Source of the DNA: Lachnotalea sp041821265
GTDB taxonomy: Bacteria > Bacillota > Clostridia > Lachnospirales > Lachnospiraceae
Assembly: GCA_041821265.1 (NCBI GenBank)
Contig: JBGUEQ010000002.1
Span: 1 to 64,000 of the forward strand
DNA: 64,000 bases
Direction of reading: 5' to 3'
The translations under genes were made by a program, and so were the position numbers. The notes beneath the pieces were generated by a model. It saw only the letters and a list, made by a program, of their open reading frames with translations, was not told the DNA's origin and searched no databases. Below, in pieces: positions 34,623 through 43,437 of this stretch (position 1 is the stretch's first letter; every line of letters begins with the position of its first letter).

Positions 34623-34877
34623 ATGGAGAAAATTAAATTTAATCTCGATGATGAAATTGTAGAATTTTTTATTGTTGAAGAGACAAAGATAAATGGTGTC
34701 AATTATATTTTAGTAACAGATCAAGAAGAGGGTGATGCACAGGCGCTTATTATGAAAGATACGTCTGAAGAAGATAGTGAAGAAGCAGTATACGAAATCG
34801 TGGAAGACGATGATGAATTAGGATATGTTTCTAATATTTTTGCGGAAATATTAGATGATATAGATATAGAAAAATAG
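34623..34877 (+). CDS. DUF1292 protein (YrzB-like)
   Basis: An 84-residue, very acidic protein of the DUF1292 family, with the typical start IKFNLDDEIVEFFIVEETKI and the motif YILVTDQEEGDAQALIMK. Its function is unknown. ATG 34623 is chosen from its CGGAGGAA site. It follows ruvX in the conserved ireB-ruvX-yrzB series; a hairpin (TGCATTT...AAATGCA, 34579-34607) precedes the ribosome site. Confidence 0.88.
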   Translation: MEKIKFNLDDEIVEFFIVEETKINGVNYILVTDQEEGDAQALIMKDTSEEDSEEAVYEIVEDDDELGYVSNIFAEILDDIDIEK

Positions 34878-34940
34878 GTTAATACAGCCAATGGCTGCAA
34901 AATAAATAGCATTTTATTCTAGTAACGAGAGGTGAAATTT

Positions 34941-35399
34941 ATGTCAGTAGACAAGGAGCGTTTCAAAACAATACTGAAACAAAATGGTTTGAAAGTTACC
35001 AACCAAAGAGTAAGAGTTCTTGAAGCGCTTGCCAACTCGCCTGACAAACATTTAACAGCAGAAGAGATTTATGAATTAATAAAAGTGGACTATCCAGAAA
35101 TAGGAATAGCTACGGTATATAGAACGATACAACTTTTATTAGAACTTAACTTGATTGATCATATTAATTTAGATGACGGTTTTGTTAGATACGAAATGGG
35201 TAATCTGGATGCAAATCCGACAAAACACCATCATCATCATTTAATATGTTTGAAATGTGGCAAAATTTTTTCTTTTGAGGAGGACTTATTAGACGAACTT
35301 GAAAAAAAAATTATGGATAATGTTTCATTCGAAGTACTTGATCATGAAGTAAAACTCTATGGTAAATGTAAAAATTGCCGGGCCAAAGAAAAAGAATAA
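34941..35399 (+). CDS. Fur-family metal- or peroxide-responsive repressor
   Basis: The 152-residue repressor has the winged helix (residues 10-80: GLKVTNQRVRVLEALAN, GIATVYRTIQLLLE) and a dimer domain with the metal ligands: a run of five His in TKHHHHHLICLKC, and two CxxC pairs (CLKC and CKNC near the C-terminus) for structural zinc. Whether it senses iron (Fur), zinc (Zur) or peroxide (PerR) cannot be settled here. ATG 34941 is chosen from GAGAGGTGA; a GTG 9 bases upstream is part of that site. Its stop overlaps the RNase J ORF region. Confidence 0.92.
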   Translation: MSVDKERFKTILKQNGLKVTNQRVRVLEALANSPDKHLTAEEIYELIKVDYPEIGIATVYRTIQLLLELNLIDHINLDDGFVRYEMGNLDANPTKHHHHHLICLKCGKIFSFEEDLLDELEKKIMDNVSFEVLDHEVKLYGKCKNCRAKEKE

Positions 35400-35434
35400 T
35401 GTGCGGAACAATATACAACTATGGAGGTAATTTT

Positions 35435-37099
35435 TTGAAAAACATTAACAATTCAAAATTGAAAATCATTCCTTTGGGCGGATTAGAACAAATAGGAATG
35501 AACATTACTGCCTTTGAATTTGAAGACAGTATTATTGTGGTGGACTGTGGTTTGTCATTTCCAGAAGATGATATGCTGGGTATTGATTTAGTAATACCGG
35601 ATGTCACCTATCTTAAGGAAAATTTGGACAAGGTAAAGGGATTTGTTATAACACATGGACACGAAGATCATATTGGTGCATTACCATATGTATTGAGGGA
35701 TGTTAACATTCCTATTTATGCAACTAAGCTAACGATGGGAATCATAGAAAACAAATTAAAAGAGCATAATCTTATCAAAAGTACAAGAAGAAAAGTAATT
35801 AAACATGGTCAATCCATTAATTTAGGTGCATTTCGCATTGAATTTATTAAGACGAATCATAGTATTGCTGATGCTTCTGCTTTTGCAATCTATTCACCAG
35901 CAGGAACAGTTGTTCACACAGGCGATTTCAAGGTGGATTATACTCCAGTATTTGGAGACGCGATTGACTTACAAAGATTTGGAGAAATTGGTAAAAAAGG
36001 TGTTCTTGCACTTATGTGCGACAGCACGAATGCAGAAAGACCAGGATTTACTATGTCTGAAAAATCGGTTGGTAAAACGTTTGATAATATATTTGCAGAT
36101 CATAAAAATTCAAGAATTATTGTTGCAACCTTTGCATCAAATGTAGATCGAGTTCAACAGATTATTAATTCAGCGTATAAATATGGACGTAAAGTAGTTG
36201 TTGAAGGTAGAAGTATGGTTAGTATTATTGGTATAGCAACAGAACTAGGATATATTAGTATTCCGGAGAACACTTTAATTGATATAGAACAAATGAAAAA
36301 TTATACAGATGAACAAACCGTACTCATTACCACCGGAAGTCAGGGAGAATCAATGGCGGCTCTTTCGAGAATGGCAGCGCATATTCACAAGAAGGTAACC
36401 ATTAAACCAGGAGACACTGTAATATTTAGTTCTAAGGCTATTCCGGGTAACGAAAAAGCAGTATCAAAAGTAATTAATGAGTTATCAAGAACTGGAGCAA
36501 ATGTTATTTTTCAAGATGCTCATGTTTCGGGACATGCATGTCAAGAAGAGATTAAATTGATTTATGCTCTTGTAAGACCGAAATATGCAATTCCTGTGCA
36601 TGGAGAATATAGACATTTAAAGGCACATGGGGAAGTAGCAAAAAGTATTGGTATTCCCAAAGAAAATGTTTTTATTTTGCAGTCGGGTGATGTGTTGGAA
36701 TTATGTGAAGATTCGGCGCAGGTAGTCAACAAGGTTCAAACAGGAGCAATATTTGTGGATGGACTCGGAGTGGGCGATGTTGGAAATATTGTATTAAGAG
36801 ATAGACAACATTTAGCAGAAGATGGTATATTGATTGTAGTATTAACTTTAGAAAAGTATAGCAATCAAGTACTAGCAGGGCCTGATATTGTATCAAGAGG
36901 TTTTGTTTATGTAAGAGAATCAGAAACATTGATGGATGAAGCTAGACAGGTAGTAAGTGATGCACTTCAAAATTGTTTAGATAAAAATATATCTGATTGG
37001 GGTAAAATTAAGAATATGGTCAAAGATGCGTTGAATGAATTCTTGTGGAAAAAGACGAAGAGAAACCCTATGATTTTACCAATTATTATGGAAGTATAG
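35435..37099 (+). CDS. rnj: Ribonuclease J
   Basis: The 554-residue enzyme is a 5'-3' exonuclease and endonuclease of RNA decay and processing. The metallo-beta-lactamase ligands are in THGHEDHIGALPY (about residues 72-84), HTGDFKVDYTP near residue 160 and HVSGHACQEE near residue 360; the beta-CASP and C-terminal domains are present. TTG 35435 lies 7 bases after ATGGAGG and gives the usual KLKIIPLGGLEQIGMN. Whether it is J1 or J2 is not decidable. Confidence 0.95.
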   Translation: MKNINNSKLKIIPLGGLEQIGMNITAFEFEDSIIVVDCGLSFPEDDMLGIDLVIPDVTYLKENLDKVKGFVITHGHEDHIGALPYVLRDVNIPIYATKLTMGIIENKLKEHNLIKSTRRKVIKHGQSINLGAFRIEFIKTNHSIADASAFAIYSPAGTVVHTGDFKVDYTPVFGDAIDLQRFGEIGKKGVLALMCDSTNAERPGFTMSEKSVGKTFDNIFADHKNSRIIVATFASNVDRVQQIINSAYKYGRKVVVEGRSMVSIIGIATELGYISIPENTLIDIEQMKNYTDEQTVLITTGSQGESMAALSRMAAHIHKKVTIKPGDTVIFSSKAIPGNEKAVSKVINELSRTGANVIFQDAHVSGHACQEEIKLIYALVRPKYAIPVHGEYRHLKAHGEVAKSIGIPKENVFILQSGDVLELCEDSAQVVNKVQTGAIFVDGLGVGDVGNIVLRDRQHLAEDGILIVVLTLEKYSNQVLAGPDIVSRGFVYVRESETLMDEARQVVSDALQNCLDKNISDWGKIKNMVKDALNEFLWKKTKRNPMILPIIMEV

Positions 37100-37107
37100 G
37101 TGATACT

Positions 37108-37443
37108 ATGAATAACGTTAAGCAGTGTACGGATCACTTAGTAGAAGCAATCGTTCAGAGCGAAGAGTACAAGGCGTATAACGAGGCAAAAGAAGCTTTG
37201 AGTGGGAATATAGAGTTATGCTTAAAATTGAATGAATTTAGAGAACGTAACTTTAAAATGCAAAGTAGTTCGGATGGTGAAGATTTGTTTGATGAACTTG
37301 ACCTATTTGAGCAAGAGTATGCAGATTTTAGGAAAGATGCCAAAGTGAATGCTTTTTTAGCAGCTGAACTTAGAATGTGTAGAATAACACAAGAAGTAAA
37401 TGCATCAATAGCAAATGTTATAGATTTGGAATTGATATTTTGA
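37108..37443 (+). CDS. YlbF/YmcA family protein
   Basis: A 111-residue helical protein of the YlbF/YmcA family. In Bacillus these proteins form the Y-complex that adjusts RNase Y activity, and affect competence and sporulation. Typical pieces are QSEEYKAYNEAKEAL and LFEQEYADFRKDAKVNAFL with a Cys in the C-terminal helix. It lies 8 bases after RNase J. ATG 37108 with AGGTGAT is preferred over an in-frame ATG inside rnj. Confidence 0.82.
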   Translation: MNNVKQCTDHLVEAIVQSEEYKAYNEAKEALSGNIELCLKLNEFRERNFKMQSSSDGEDLFDELDLFEQEYADFRKDAKVNAFLAAELRMCRITQEVNASIANVIDLELIF

Positions 37444-37470
37444 CAAGCTATGTAGACAGGCGGTGTGAGG

Positions 37471-37869
37471 ATGAGTGCAAAGAAATTTGCTGGAACTGTA
37501 ATAAGTGTATCATTAGAAATAATTTTTGCGGCATTAGTCATAATTTTTATTTATAATTTTGGATTAAAAGCATATTCTTTTGGGTTCTCTGTCTTTGCGG
37601 AACAATCGATCGCCTCCGAGCCTGGAAGAGATGTCAATGTGACAATTGATGCAAATGCTTCCACGTATGAAATAGGCGAACTATTAGTAGAAAAAGGATT
37701 AATAAAGGATGCAAAACTTTTTTATGTACAGATGAAGCTTTCTGCACTTAGTAATGATATTAATTCAGGAAAATACACTCTTAATACGTCAATGACTGCC
37801 GAAGATATGATTAATATAATAACAGTAGATGCGGAGGCAGAAGCCGACGACGAGACGGATGAGGAATAG
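37471..37869 (+). CDS. MltG N-terminal-domain-only membrane protein
   Basis: The 132-residue protein has one membrane segment (about residues 8-30) and an external LysM-like domain of the MltG/YceG type (VNVTIDANASTYEIGELLVEKGLIKDAKLFY split over 60-95, then SGKYTLNTSMTAEDMINII). It stops there: the catalytic domain with its Glu is absent and the tail is acidic. It cannot be a lytic transglycosylase by itself, but may mark or bind nascent peptidoglycan. ATG 37471 has AGGCGG upstream; a GTG 6 bases earlier is poorly spaced. Confidence 0.78.
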   Translation: MSAKKFAGTVISVSLEIIFAALVIIFIYNFGLKAYSFGFSVFAEQSIASEPGRDVNVTIDANASTYEIGELLVEKGLIKDAKLFYVQMKLSALSNDINSGKYTLNTSMTAEDMINIITVDAEAEADDETDEE

Positions 37870-37872
37870 CTT

Positions 37873-38523
37873 GTGATAGTAGATGAGAGAATGAAAGCGT
37901 ATATCAATTCGTTGGATTCGGGAAATACGCCGATATTGGATATAATAGAACAAGAAGCAATTGATACTTATGTACCAATTATAAAAAAAGAAACACAAAG
38001 CCTCCTTAAGGTGTTATTGGCAATGAAAAATCCCATTAATATTTTGGAAGTCGGGACAGCAGTGGGTTTCTCCGCAATATTAATGGGAGAATATACAAAC
38101 GACAGTTGTAAAATTACGACGATAGAAAAATATGAAAAGAGAATTCCAATTGCCAAAGACAATTTTAAAAGAGCAAATATGAGCCATAAAATTACATTAT
38201 TAGAAGGCGATGCATTAGATATCATGAAAGATTTAGACGCTCAATATGATATGATATTTATGGATGCTGCAAAAGGTCAGTATATCCACTTTTTGCCACA
38301 AGTAAGAAGATTATTGGGTGATGGAGGAGTACTGATTTCTGATAACGTTATGCAGGATGGAGATATCATTGAGTCACGTTATGCAATAATTAGACGAAAT
38401 CGTACGATTCATAGCAGAATGAGAGAGTATTTATATGAGCTGACACATGCATCGGATTTAAATACAACAATATTGCCAATAGGTGATGGTGTAACGATTA
38501 GCGTTATCAATAAAAAGAAGTAG
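37873..38523 (+). CDS. SAM-dependent O-methyltransferase, TrmR-like
   Basis: A 216-residue class I methyltransferase with the SAM loop ILEVGTAVGFSAILM near residue 57, the acidic IEKYEKR strand and the metal-binding YDMIFMDAAKGQY motif near residue 130. Its neighbour is a U32-type protein, and Bacillus YrrM (TrmR) sits in the same arrangement and makes 5-methoxyuridine at tRNA wobble U34. I infer that role here. The start is GTG, 3 bases after the MltG-like gene. Other small-molecule targets are possible. Confidence 0.82.
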   Translation: MIVDERMKAYINSLDSGNTPILDIIEQEAIDTYVPIIKKETQSLLKVLLAMKNPINILEVGTAVGFSAILMGEYTNDSCKITTIEKYEKRIPIAKDNFKRANMSHKITLLEGDALDIMKDLDAQYDMIFMDAAKGQYIHFLPQVRRLLGDGGVLISDNVMQDGDIIESRYAIIRRNRTIHSRMREYLYELTHASDLNTTILPIGDGVTISVINKKK

Positions 38524-38558
38524 GAGTGAAGGTAATAGAGATTTCACATCTACCAGTA

Positions 38559-38579
38559 TGTGCATCAGAAGGTCGCACA
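38559..38579 (+). promoter_or_regulatory. Small hairpin just before the U32-protein ribosome site
   Basis: TGTGC and GCACA with an 11-base loop end 3 bases before GGAGGA, as before ruvX. Confidence 0.4.
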
Positions 38580-38592
38580 GATGGAGGAAAAT

Positions 38593-39822
38593 ATGAAATA
38601 CCCAGAGTTATTAATACCGGCTAGCAATTTGGAAGTGCTTAAAATAGCTGTGAATTTTGGAGCAGATGCAGTATATATAGGCGGGGAAGCGTTTGGACTT
38701 CGTGCGAAAGCTAAGAATTTTTCAAAAGATGACATGAAAGCTGGAATTAAGTTTGCTCATGAACATAATGTTAAAGTTTATATAACAGCAAATATCATCG
38801 CCCACAATTGTGATTTAGATGGAGTGAGAAAATATTTTGAAGAATTAAAAGAAGAGATTAATCCAGATGCGGTGATTATTTCAGATCCGGGAATATTTAC
38901 AATAGCAAAAGAAGTGCTGGGTGATATGGAAATTCATATTAGTACACAGGCAAATAATACAAACTATATGACCTATCAATTTTGGCATAAACTAGGGGCG
39001 AAGCGTGTGGTAAGTGCGCGAGAATTATCTTTGGAAGAAATTAAAGAAATTCGTGAAAATATTCCAGATGATTTAGAAATAGAAAGTTTTGTTCATGGAG
39101 CTATGTGTATCTCGTATTCGGGTAGATGTTTGTTAAGTAATTTTTTTACCGGGCGTGATGGAAATCAAGGCGCATGTACACATCCTTGCAGGTGGAAATA
39201 TTCGGTTGTTGAAGAGAAGAGACCAGGAGAGTATTTTCCGGTTTATGAAAATGATAGAGGAACCTATATATTTAATTCAAAAGATTTATGCATGATAGAA
39301 CATATCCCGGAAATTTTAAATTCCGGAATTGATAGTCTCAAAATTGAAGGAAGAATGAAAACTGCACTCTATGTTGCGACGGTTGCAAGAACTTATAGAA
39401 AAGCAATTGATGATTACATCGAATCTCCCGATAAGTATCAGGCTAATTTACCTTGGTATATTGCAGAAATAGGTAAATGCACATACAGACAATTTACAAC
39501 GGGATTTTTCTTTGGAAAACCTACAAATGAAACACAAATATACGATAGTAATACTTACATTAAAGAATATACGTATTTGGGTATAGTAGACATTAAAAAT
39601 GAGGAAGGCTTATATCAGATTGAACAAAGAAATAAGTTTAGCGTTGGAGATAAAATAGAAGTAATGAAGCCTAATTGCAGTAATGTAGAAGTGGTTGTTA
39701 AGAGAATTGTGGACGAGGAAGGTGCAGATGTAGAGAGCGCACCGCATCCGAAGCAAAAGCTATTTATAGACATTGGAATTGAATTAGAACAATACGATAT
39801 TTTAAGAGTAAAAGAAGATTAA
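38593..39822 (+). CDS. U32 family protein (TrhP-like tRNA hydroxylation protein)
   Basis: The 409-residue protein has the U32 features: LLIPASNLEVLKIAVNFGADAVYIGG at the N-terminus (read as parts), the ESFVHGAMCISYSGRCLLSN motif near residue 165 and CTHPCRWKY with cluster cysteines. In bacteria such proteins (TrhP/YrrN-YrrO) hydroxylate tRNA U34, and the preceding gene would then methylate it; older annotation as collagenase-like protease is less likely. ATG 38593 with GGAGGAAA is chosen over an in-frame ATG at 38560. A terminator follows. Confidence 0.87.
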   Translation: MKYPELLIPASNLEVLKIAVNFGADAVYIGGEAFGLRAKAKNFSKDDMKAGIKFAHEHNVKVYITANIIAHNCDLDGVRKYFEELKEEINPDAVIISDPGIFTIAKEVLGDMEIHISTQANNTNYMTYQFWHKLGAKRVVSARELSLEEIKEIRENIPDDLEIESFVHGAMCISYSGRCLLSNFFTGRDGNQGACTHPCRWKYSVVEEKRPGEYFPVYENDRGTYIFNSKDLCMIEHIPEILNSGIDSLKIEGRMKTALYVATVARTYRKAIDDYIESPDKYQANLPWYIAEIGKCTYRQFTTGFFFGKPTNETQIYDSNTYIKEYTYLGIVDIKNEEGLYQIEQRNKFSVGDKIEVMKPNCSNVEVVVKRIVDEEGADVESAPHPKQKLFIDIGIELEQYDILRVKED

Positions 39823-39827
39823 TTTAT

Positions 39828-39866
39828 AGGTGTGAGAAGTTTGTATTACGGACTTTTCACACCTAT
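39828..39866 (+). terminator. Terminator after the U32 gene
   Basis: AGGTGTGA-G-AAGT pairs with ACTT-T-TCACACCT; the T run comes slightly late (CTTCTTTTTTG). Confidence 0.7.
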
Positions 39867-39949
39867 GACTTAATCTTCTTTTTTGTGGAAAGGCACAATG
39901 TATGGGGGTGAAACATAGAATATAATAAATAGTGCTCGAGGTGCTTCAG

Positions 39950-40588
39950 TTGAGAACCTTTCCCATGCCATTAAACGCAGATGAAGAAAAACATTATTTG
40001 GAAAGAGTGAAGGAAGGGGACATAGAGGCTAGAAATGTTCTTATTGAAAGAAATTTACGGTTAGTTGCGCATATAGCAAAAAAATATAGCTTTATGGAAG
40101 AAGACATTGAAGATATGATTTCGATTGGAACCATAGGACTTATAAAAGCAGTGTCGACGTTTGACTGCACAAAAGGTAATAGACTTGCCACATATGCAGC
40201 CAGGTGTATTGACAACGAGCTTTTAATGCTTCTTAGAACTAAGAAAAAAACAGCAAAGGATGTTTCACTATATGAACCTATAGGAACCAGCAAAGAAGGA
40301 GACGAAATTAATCTCTTGGATGTAGTAGAAGGAAATTCGCCAAGTATCTCGGATGAAGTCAGTTTAAAGCAAGATATAGAAATATTATATAAAATTATAG
40401 GTGATTGTTTAAAACCTAGAGAAAAGCTGGTAATTGAATTAAGATATGGTCTACACAACAACAAAGAATACACACAGCATGAAATTGCTAAATATTTAGG
40501 TATTTCACGTTCCTACGTATCTCGAATTGAGAAAAATGCGTTAATTCAAATAAAAAAAGCTTTTGAAAAATACAATTATATGCTATGA
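39950..40588 (+). CDS. sigK: Sporulation sigma factor sigma-K
   Basis: The 212-residue sigma factor directs late mother-cell genes in sporulation. It begins RTFPMPLNADEEKHYLERV, close to mature Bacillus sigma-K (NAFPQPLSSSEEKKYL). Region 2 is intact (RLVAHIAKKYSF, ISIGTIGLIKAVSTF, LATYAARCIDNELLM) and region 4 ends with ISRSYVSRIEKNAL. TTG 39950 sits 8 bases after GAGGTG. A stop codon lies in frame shortly upstream, so there is no Bacillus-type pro-sequence, and the gene is not split by a skin element. Confidence 0.92.
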   Translation: MRTFPMPLNADEEKHYLERVKEGDIEARNVLIERNLRLVAHIAKKYSFMEEDIEDMISIGTIGLIKAVSTFDCTKGNRLATYAARCIDNELLMLLRTKKKTAKDVSLYEPIGTSKEGDEINLLDVVEGNSPSISDEVSLKQDIEILYKIIGDCLKPREKLVIELRYGLHNNKEYTQHEIAKYLGISRSYVSRIEKNALIQIKKAFEKYNYML

Positions 40589-40688
40589 TGCATATATATT
40601 CTAAAACCGTTCGGGTTTTATGTCCAGAGGGTGGCCATTCGCCACTATTTTTCCGAAAATACAATTGAATAAGAAGGGAGAGTACGAA

Positions 40689-42224
40689 ATGTTTAGCACT
40701 GTTTTTTCGGCGTGCGTTACAGGCATAGATAGCAATCTCGTATGTGTAGAGGCAGATGTTAGTAACGGCATGCCCGTTTTTGAAATGGTAGGTTATTTAT
40801 CAAGCGAAGTAAAGGAAGCTAAGGAACGAGTGAGGGCGGCAGTTAGAAATACAGGAATTAGTATGCCGCCTAAAAGGATAACAATTAATTTATCACCAGC
40901 AGATTTAAGAAAAGCAGGGTCTTTGTTTGACCTACCGATTGCAGCAGCATTATTAGCATCTTTGGGAATTATAGATAAAGAGGGTCTCAAAAATAGTTTG
41001 ATTGTAGGCGAATTGAGTTTGAATGGAGAGGTAAGACCAGTCAAAGGAATATTACCGATGGCTTTGGCGGCAAGAACTTACCATTGTACTCAATTTATCG
41101 TACCCAAAACGAACGCGAAAGAGGCAGCTGTTATTAAAGATATAGATGTGATAGGAATTGAAACATTAGAGGAATTTATTGATGTTATGAATCACAAAGA
41201 AAAACATAAAAAAGAAGATATTAATATAGAAGAAATATTTTCAAATAAAGGAAATCATTACGAACTAGATTTTTCGGAAATAAACGGACAAGTACCAGCT
41301 AAACGCGCTACAGAGATAGCGTCTGCTGGAATGCACAATATTTTATTTATTGGTCCACCAGGTTCAGGAAAGACTATGTTGGCTAAAAGAATACCGACAA
41401 TCTTACCGCCTATTTCAATTGAAGAAAGTCTAGAAATAACTAAAATCTGTAGTATTTCAGGTAATCTAAAACCAGATGTTCCACTCATTTCTTATCGTCC
41501 GTTTCGAAGCCCACATCATACAATTACAAAGGCAGCACTAATAGGTGGAAGTGCTACTATTAAGCCAGGAGAAGTCAGTCTTTCCCATAGAGGAGTTTTA
41601 TTTCTTGATGAACTTCCCGAATTCAATAAGGCGGCTTTAGAGAGCATCAGACAACCATTAGAAGATAAAGTGGTCAATATTTCTAGAGCGTCTACAAGCT
41701 GTACTTTTCCATCTGATTTTATGCTAGTAGCAGCTATGAACCCATGTAATTGTGGATTTTATCCAGATTTAAACAAATGCCATTGTTCAGAAAATAGTGT
41801 ACAAAGATATTTAAGTCGGATTAGCGGACCATTACTTGATCGAATTGATTTATGTATAGAACTTCCACAAATTAAATATGAAGAGTTGACAAGAAAAGAT
41901 AAAAGCGAAACTTCATCAACCATACAAGAACGAGTAATAAAAGCTCATAAGATACAAGCTGACAGGTACAAAGGAACAAATATATTTTTTAATTCTAACC
42001 TGACAGGAATTCAAATAAGCGAATACTGCAAACTTTCTACTGATATTCAAACATATATGGAAACAATTTTTAATAAAATGGATTTAAGTGCGCGCGTATA
42101 TCATAGAATAATAAAAGTTGCAAGAACAATTGCAGATTTAGACGGTTCTCCAGAGATAGAAAAGAGACATATCAGTGAGGCCATTTGTTATAAAACGATA
42201 GATAAAAAATATTGGAAAAGGTAA
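40689..42224 (+). CDS. YifB/ComM-family AAA+ Mg-chelatase-like ATPase
   Basis: The 511-residue protein has the N-terminal ChlI domain (ACVTGIDSNLVCVEADVSNG; RVRAAVRNTGISMPPKRITI in parts), the AAA+ core with Walker A GPPGSGKTMLAKR near residue 218 and Walker B VLFLDELPEF near residue 303, a Cys-rich NPCNCGFYPDLNKCHC loop, and the C-terminal Mg_chelatase_C domain. ComM of this family is a branch-migration helicase in natural transformation; its closeness to dprA fits. ATG 40689 is chosen from AAGGGAG. Confidence 0.93.
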   Translation: MFSTVFSACVTGIDSNLVCVEADVSNGMPVFEMVGYLSSEVKEAKERVRAAVRNTGISMPPKRITINLSPADLRKAGSLFDLPIAAALLASLGIIDKEGLKNSLIVGELSLNGEVRPVKGILPMALAARTYHCTQFIVPKTNAKEAAVIKDIDVIGIETLEEFIDVMNHKEKHKKEDINIEEIFSNKGNHYELDFSEINGQVPAKRATEIASAGMHNILFIGPPGSGKTMLAKRIPTILPPISIEESLEITKICSISGNLKPDVPLISYRPFRSPHHTITKAALIGGSATIKPGEVSLSHRGVLFLDELPEFNKAALESIRQPLEDKVVNISRASTSCTFPSDFMLVAAMNPCNCGFYPDLNKCHCSENSVQRYLSRISGPLLDRIDLCIELPQIKYEELTRKDKSETSSTIQERVIKAHKIQADRYKGTNIFFNSNLTGIQISEYCKLSTDIQTYMETIFNKMDLSARVYHRIIKVARTIADLDGSPEIEKRHISEAICYKTIDKKYWKR

Positions 42225-42314
42225 AAATATAGGTAACTATAAAGTAACGAAAAAGTAACGATAAAGGTGATAAGCAGTTATAAAACAAGTGAAATTACAT
42301 AAGTGGAGGAAATT

Positions 42315-43418
42315 ATGACAGAAGAAGAAAGTTGGTTTTGGTTATGTACCATTAAAGGTATTTATAGAAAGAAAATAAAGCGTTTAATTGAGTGCTATAA
42401 ATCTCCGTTAAATTTATATGAAATGACGGATGAACAAGTTAAAACAATTAAAATTCTTACGGAACATGAACAAAATTTGTTAATTAAAAGTAAAAGCATC
42501 AACCAGATAAAAGAAAATTTTCAAAAATTACAAGAACAAAATATAAGCTTTATTAGTAATGCAGATATGAAATATCCTAAAAAATTAAGGAATATACCAG
42601 ACGCACCGTGCGGTTTATATATAAAAGGGAATATTCCGAGTGATACACAACCATCTGTAGCTATTATAGGTGCAAGAAATTGCAGTAATTATGGAAAAGA
42701 AATTGCGTTAGAATATGCGAGAGAGCTAAGTCTAAATGGCGTACAAATCATCAGCGGATTAGCAAGAGGAATTGATAGTTATGGGCACAAAGGTGTGTTA
42801 GAAGTCAATGGAAAAACATTCGGAGTGTTAGGATGCGGGGTAAATGTATATTATCCAAAAGAAAATCATTATTTATATGATAGTATGGCACAGCAAGGCG
42901 GAATTATTTCAGAGTATTCAATTAATACACAACCACATTCCTTGTATTTTCCAGAAAGAAATAGAATTATTAGTGGATTAGCAGATATAATAGTAGTAAT
43001 AGAAGCAAGAGAAAAGAGTGGATCATTGATTACAACGGACTTGGCACTTGAGCAAGGAAAAGATATTTTTGCAGTTCCAGGGCGGATTACAGACCCTTTA
43101 AGTAAAGGTTGTAATAGACTGATCAGCCAAGGTGCTGCAATCGCCAATTCACCCCAAGATATTATGGACGAATTGGGGATAAAGTATGAAAAAAACAGAA
43201 AGTTAATAAAAAAAATCAATAATTTACTTGAAAGAAAAGAAAATATGGTGTATAGTTGTCTAGATTTACAACCCAAAAGTCTGGATGAGATTTTAGGTGA
43301 TGTAAAATTAGAATATGCAGAGATTATGGTTGCGTTAGTAGACTTAGAAATAAAAGGATTTATTAAAGAAACATCGAAAAATTATTATATTAAAATAAAG
43401 ATAGAAAACCATAAGTAA
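42315..43418 (+). CDS. dprA: DNA processing protein DprA
   Basis: The 367-residue protein loads RecA on incoming single-stranded DNA. The Rossmann fold shows IIGARNCSNYGKEIALEYA near residue 118, SGLARGIDSYGHKGVLE near residue 150, YFPERNRIISGLADIIVVIE near residue 212 and a C-terminal winged-helix part. ATG 42315 follows GGAGGAA; a GTG 12 bases earlier overlaps it. It sits between the ComM-like gene and topA, a common order in clostridia. Confidence 0.95.
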   Translation: MTEEESWFWLCTIKGIYRKKIKRLIECYKSPLNLYEMTDEQVKTIKILTEHEQNLLIKSKSINQIKENFQKLQEQNISFISNADMKYPKKLRNIPDAPCGLYIKGNIPSDTQPSVAIIGARNCSNYGKEIALEYARELSLNGVQIISGLARGIDSYGHKGVLEVNGKTFGVLGCGVNVYYPKENHYLYDSMAQQGGIISEYSINTQPHSLYFPERNRIISGLADIIVVIEAREKSGSLITTDLALEQGKDIFAVPGRITDPLSKGCNRLISQGAAIANSPQDIMDELGIKYEKNRKLIKKINNLLERKENMVYSCLDLQPKSLDEILGDVKLEYAEIMVALVDLEIKGFIKETSKNYYIKIKIENHK

Positions 43419-43437
43419 GCTAATGGAGGAGTATTTT

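Noticed and set aside
38593..39822. Collagenase-like protease role for the U32 protein
   Set aside because: The TrmR-like neighbour and cysteine motifs favour the tRNA hydroxylation role; no signal peptide is present.
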